Source of the DNA: an uncultured bacterium | Lineage (GTDB): Bacteria > Auribacterota > Tritonobacteria > UBA1439 | Direction: 5' to 3' | NCBI GenBank assembly: GCA_937858775.1 | Contig: CALLYX010000306.1 | Location: 1-6,795, forward strand | DNA: 6,795 nucleotides | The notes under the pieces: generated by a model | What the model saw: only the letters and a program-made list of their open reading frames with translations | Database searches by the model: none | What the model was told of the DNA's origin: nothing | Shown here: one piece after another, positions 5,355-6,795 of the stretch | Layout: each line of letters starts with the position of its first letter | How positions within the stretch are numbered: position 1 is the stretch's first letter | Position numbers and translations under genes: made by a program

Positions 5355-6248
5355 TCACGGGCGCCTGCGGAGGCGGTAGACCCTCACCGTGAAGGCGGGG
5401 CAGTACGACTGCTTCGCCCTCCGCAGGCCCTCGATCCCGAGGTCCTGCTCCCGGTTGAGGTATTCGTACGACGGCCGGAGGGCGCGGGCGGTGAGCCAGT
5501 TGATCGCCTGCGCGGCCCCCTTTATCCCCGGGTCGTACTTCTCGAAATGGACATCCGCGGTGGTGCTGTTCAGCCGGTCGTATACCGAGAATCCCGCAAG
5601 CCCCCCTCCGGCGGAGAGGACGACGCCCTCGAGCCCCAGCTCCTCGAAACGGTCGAAGGCGCGCTTCATCGCCGACGTCTCGTGCGTGAAGCCGACCACC
5701 TCGCAGATCTTCTCCTCGCACCATTTCTCCGCCAGCTCGAAACACTCCGCCGCGTGGCGCTTCGTCATCGCCTCGCACCGGTAATCGGGGTTGTTGCGGA
5801 TGAATTGAGAGAGGAGATTCTTCTTCCTGTGCAGCTTATTCCCCTTGAGCTCCGCGAGCGCCTCCGTCGAGTAGACGTAATCGGCGTTGTCCGGGTCGAG
5901 GCTCGGCTCGAAATGCTCGCGGAGGGACGGGGCGCCCTCGACGAACGCCTCGTCGACGAAGGCGAAATCACCGCTCCCCCCCTCCGCGCGGAGCTCGTCG
6001 GAGAGGGAGAGCAGCACGTCCGCCCCGACCGGGGCGCCGACCGGCAGCAGGAGGACATCGTCCTTCGCGCCGTAGATGAGCAGCCGGTCCCGGCCGGCCT
6101 TCCAGCCGAGGCCGTATATCCCCCCCCACGCGTACAGGTTGGCGAAGTTGTAGTCGGAGGAGGCGCGGTTCGCCGCGGCCAGGAACGGCTGGATGGCCCC
6201 GCGGTCGCCGATCTCCACGGCCTTGAAGCCGGCGGGCCACGGCCTCAT
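5355..6248 (-). CDS. DUF2156 (phosphatidylglycerol lysyltransferase C-terminal-like) protein (297 aa)
   Basis: The protein matches the stand-alone DUF2156 family, which has a tandem GNAT-like fold related to the aminoacyl-transferase domain of MprF and the Fem ligases. Recognisable pieces in order are SDYNFANLYAW (31-41), LAELKGNKLHRKKNLLSQF (131-149), HFEKYDPGIKGAAQAINW (234-251) and YLNREQDLGIEGLRRAKQSY (263-282), the last being the most diagnostic. No membrane helices or signal peptide are seen, so it is cytoplasmic and lacks the flippase part of MprF. The ATG at 6248 is chosen because GGAGG lies 5 nt upstream and because it overlaps the stop of the acetyltransferase gene as ATGA, a translational coupling arrangement. 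A longer frame reaching further upstream would overlap that gene and is rejected. Acceptor and donor substrates are unknown; transfer of an amino acid from tRNA is a family-based guess. Confidence 0.9.
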   Translation of the reverse strand: MRPWPAGFKAVEIGDRGAIQPFLAAANRASSDYNFANLYAWGGIYGLGWKAGRDRLLIYGAKDDVLLLPVGAPVGADVLLSLSDELRAEGGSGDFAFVDEAFVEGAPSLREHFEPSLDPDNADYVYSTEALAELKGNKLHRKKNLLSQFIRNNPDYRCEAMTKRHAAECFELAEKWCEEKICEVVGFTHETSAMKRAFDRFEELGLEGVVLSAGGGLAGFSVYDRLNSTTADVHFEKYDPGIKGAAQAINWLTARALRPSYEYLNREQDLGIEGLRRAKQSYCPAFTVRVYRLRRRP

Positions 6249-6661
6249 CTCCCCCTCCAGCGCATGGGGACGAATCCGCGCATCTCCCTGAATCCGATGC
6301 CGCGGTAGAACGCCCGGGACCCCGGCTCGGCCACGAGCACGATCCAGTCGATCCCGCGGGCGCGGAGGCATCTTACGATCGCGGAGACGATCCGCGCCCC
6401 CACCCCGCGCTTTCGGTATCCCTCGAGAACCGTGACGTCCTGGATATAGGCGTCGCTCACGCCGTCGGAGAGGCCCCTCCCCATCCCGATCATCCTCCCG
6501 CCGTCGAACGCCCCCACGAAACACGTGGACCCGTCCACGATCGCGTCGATGTAACGCCCCGGGGGCGGCGGGTCGGGGTCGTACCAGCCCGCCTCCCGGT
6601 AGAGGCGCAGGAGGTCGCCGCGCGGCGCCCGCCTGATCACCCGCACGTCTATCTTTCCCAT
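6245..6661 (-). CDS. GNAT family N-acetyltransferase (138 aa)
   Basis: A single-domain acetyl-CoA-dependent acyltransferase. Motif A is complete: strand AYIQDVTVLEGY (71-82) followed by the pyrophosphate loop YRKRGVGARI (82-91), the R/QxxGxG/A pattern. Motif B follows as VLVAEPGSRAFYRGIGF (108-124), with the tyrosine (Y119) that often acts as general acid and the usual FYxxxGF. The length is normal for the family. The ATG at 6661 has no strong Shine-Dalgarno sequence and lies 7 nt after the stop of the partial glutaredoxin, suggesting coupled translation from it. The end overlaps the DUF2156 start by 4 nt. The acetylated substrate cannot be predicted; the close link to DUF2156 suggests a shared pathway but nothing in the sequence names it. 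Confidence 0.92.
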   Translation of the reverse strand: MGKIDVRVIRRAPRGDLLRLYREAGWYDPDPPPPGRYIDAIVDGSTCFVGAFDGGRMIGMGRGLSDGVSDAYIQDVTVLEGYRKRGVGARIVSAIVRCLRARGIDWIVLVAEPGSRAFYRGIGFREMRGFVPMRWRGR

Positions 6662-6668
6662 CGGCCGC

Positions 6669-6795
6669 TCAGGCCCCCAGGGCGCCGTCGATCGCCTCGC
6701 GGTCGAAGCCGACGATCAACTTGGCCCCGATCTCGATCACCGGAACGCCCATCTGCCCGGATTTCCGCATCATCTCCTGCGCCCGGGCGTGGTCC
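6669..6795 (-). CDS. YruB/Uxx-star glutaredoxin, C-terminal 41 residues only (cut by right window edge)
   Basis: The last 41 codons and the TGA stop of a glutaredoxin are present, beginning at the Asp-His-Ala-Arg stretch and including the cis-proline loop GVPVIEI and VGFDRE. The CPWC active site would lie beyond the edge. The nucleotide sequence is identical to the end of the transporter-glutaredoxin gene, so it cannot be told whether this copy is fused to a transporter or stands alone. The stop is 7 nt before the acetyltransferase start. It may be a true paralog or a product of assembly. Confidence 0.6.
   Translation of the reverse strand, partial: DHARAQEMMRKSGQMGVPVIEIGAKLIVGFDREAIDGALGA
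6669..6795. repeat. Copy 2 of the perfect 127-bp direct repeat, at the right end of the window
   Basis: Identical, in the same orientation, to 2395-2521, offset by 4274 bp. It ends exactly at the last base of the window, so the true repeat could be longer. The visible length equals a commonly used large assembly k-mer (127), which must be considered before treating it as biology. Confidence 0.95.

Noticed and set aside
5332..5778. Upstream extension of the ZIP reading frame to an ATG at 5778
   Set aside because: It would overlap the DUF2156 gene by over 400 nt and adds a non-conserved, Arg/Gly-rich stretch; the GTG at 5331 has a good ribosome site and fits the family length.
6249..6524. Upstream extension of the DUF2156 frame to an ATG at 6524
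   Set aside because: It lies wholly over the GNAT gene; the ATGA overlap with a GGAGG site at 6248 is a far better start.
1..6795. tRNA, rRNA, CRISPR array, insertion sequence or phage elements
   Set aside because: Reading both strands showed no tRNA-like or array-like pattern, no transposase and no terminal inverted repeats; the only long repeat is the 127-bp pair.

Overview
This is a very GC-rich bacterial window in which every supportable gene lies on the minus strand. The long plus-strand open frames are GC-driven shadows. The gene content includes a flavin reductase-rubredoxin fusion, a YruB/Uxx-star type glutaredoxin and a YeeE/YedE sulfur-compound transporter. It suggests an anaerobic or microaerophilic bacterium, probably known from an environmental assembly; the phylum cannot be told from this stretch.

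Layout, read in the direction of transcription (right to left): (1) the last 41 codons of a glutaredoxin enter at the right edge and are a perfect copy of the end of another gene in the window. (2) A tight cluster follows: a GNAT acetyltransferase, a DUF2156 protein overlapping it by 4 nt (ATGA), and a GufA-type ZIP metal transporter with a GTG start 23 nt further on. (3) A small ArsR-family repressor has its own near-consensus promoter (TTGACT, 17 nt, TATTAT) whose -10 box overlaps a perfect 14-bp palindrome. (4) After an AT-rich 36-bp dyad come a YeeE/YedE transporter fused to a glutaredoxin, then a high-molecular-weight rubredoxin (Hrb-type), then an RND/MMPL exporter cut by the left edge.

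The second block looks like one redox and sulfur-linked regulon. The inferred model is that the ArsR protein binds ATTAT-N4-ATAAT sites before itself and before the transporter-glutaredoxin gene. The transporter would bring in a sulfur (or less likely selenium) species, the glutaredoxin would handle it at the inner membrane face, the Hrb protein would pass NAD(P)H electrons through flavin to rubredoxin, and the RND pump would export an unknown product. Membership of one operon is inferred from order and spacing.

Two features deserve most attention. First, both fusion genes carry a Shine-Dalgarno-like tract and an in-frame ATG exactly at the start of their small C-terminal redox domain (glutaredoxin 78 aa, rubredoxin 53 aa), so each may also give a free carrier. 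Second, the last 127 bp of the window exactly repeat positions 2395-2521, starting at the glutaredoxin stop codon. This is either a genuine second glutaredoxin copy, a tandem duplication of 4274 bp, or an assembly-graph artefact.
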